Of a stretch of DNA of 5,122 nucleotides, positions 4,991-5,122 are shown in pieces. Below the pieces are notes generated by a model. It made no database searches. It was not told where the DNA came from and was given only the letters and a program-made list of their open reading frames with translations. Made by a program: the position numbers and the translations under genes. The stretch comes from Gammaproteobacteria bacterium. GTDB lineage: Bacteria; Pseudomonadota; Gammaproteobacteria; Pseudomonadales; Azotimanducaceae. Where the stretch lies: positions 66,344-71,465 of the forward strand of contig NZNP01000029.1 of the NCBI GenBank assembly GCA_002694945.1, given 5' to 3'. The first letter of the stretch is position 1; every line of letters begins with the position of its first letter.

Positions 4991-5122
4991 TTATTTAATG
5001 GCTTCGTGTACGGCCTTAATCAAACTCAGCGTGCGTGGATCGTCACCGCCCGTCACGACATGCATCTGATTCATGACGTAGCCAAAAGAAAAACCCGCAA
5101 CTGGATCAGCGAAACCCAATGA
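4991..5122 (-). CDS. Beta-lactamase/esterase-family serine hydrolase, C-terminal 43 residues
   Basis: The frame is open from the right edge to TAA at 4993-4991. The visible end contains SLGFADPVAGFSFGYVMNQM, the signature close to the C-terminus of the class C beta-lactamase-like esterase family (beta-lactamase-related serine hydrolases, EstB/LACTB type). In that family it follows the HTG/KTG box, which would lie just outside the window. It then ends with a helix containing DDPRTLSLIKAVHEAIK. The catalytic SxxK and YxN motifs are out of view, so activity cannot be judged. These enzymes cleave esters, amides or peptides. The stop is 22 nt from the next ATG, with that gene's ribosome site in between, which points to one operon. 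The gene is cut by the window edge and is not itself broken. Confidence 0.8.
   Translation of the reverse strand, partial: SLGFADPVAGFSFGYVMNQMHVVTGGDDPRTLSLIKAVHEAIK

Overview
The window looks like chromosomal DNA from a marine-type Proteobacterium, most likely a gammaproteobacterium. The reasons are a G+C content of roughly half (judged by eye), short Shine-Dalgarno-led genes, a CYP153-type cytochrome P450, a D-aminoacylase-type amidohydrolase paired with a beta-lactamase-fold hydrolase, and a small secreted protein with a Sec signal. The taxonomic placement is inference. There are no rRNA or tRNA genes, transposases or CRISPR arrays.

Layout. From the left edge to about 590 there is a plus-strand gene for a small Dke1-like cupin (86-547), closed by a perfect 12-bp inverted repeat. 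A divergent gene may begin at the very left edge. Everything from 703 to the right edge is on the minus strand. In the order of transcription these are: the last 43 codons of a beta-lactamase/esterase-family serine hydrolase (4991-5122); an N-acyl-D-amino-acid deacylase-like amidohydrolase (3244-4968); a possible 48-codon small gene (3068-3214); a secreted two-repeat protein of unknown function (2101-2865); and the CYP153-family P450 (703-1953), which ends convergently with the cupin gene.

Two starts differ from the longest open frames. The amidohydrolase should start at ATG 4968 (GGAG 9 nt upstream), not at the TTG at 4983. The secreted protein should start at ATG 2865 (GGAG 5 nt upstream, followed by a clean signal peptide), not at 3030.

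How the genes may work together. The hydrolase and amidohydrolase are spaced as an operon (22 nt apart). The P450 is predicted to hydroxylate alkyl chains or terpenoid-like hydrophobic substrates. The cupin belongs with three-histidine Fe(II) dioxygenases of the acetylacetone-cleaving type. A catabolic neighbourhood for hydrophobic or acylated compounds is plausible, but nothing in the sequence proves a single pathway.

Most worth a second look: the secreted protein built from two diverged repeats, each bracketed by its own cysteine pair; an amidohydrolase that has lost two histidine metal ligands of D-aminoacylase; the three-histidine cupin; and an 80-nt nested inverted-repeat structure that overlaps the unrecognised small gene.
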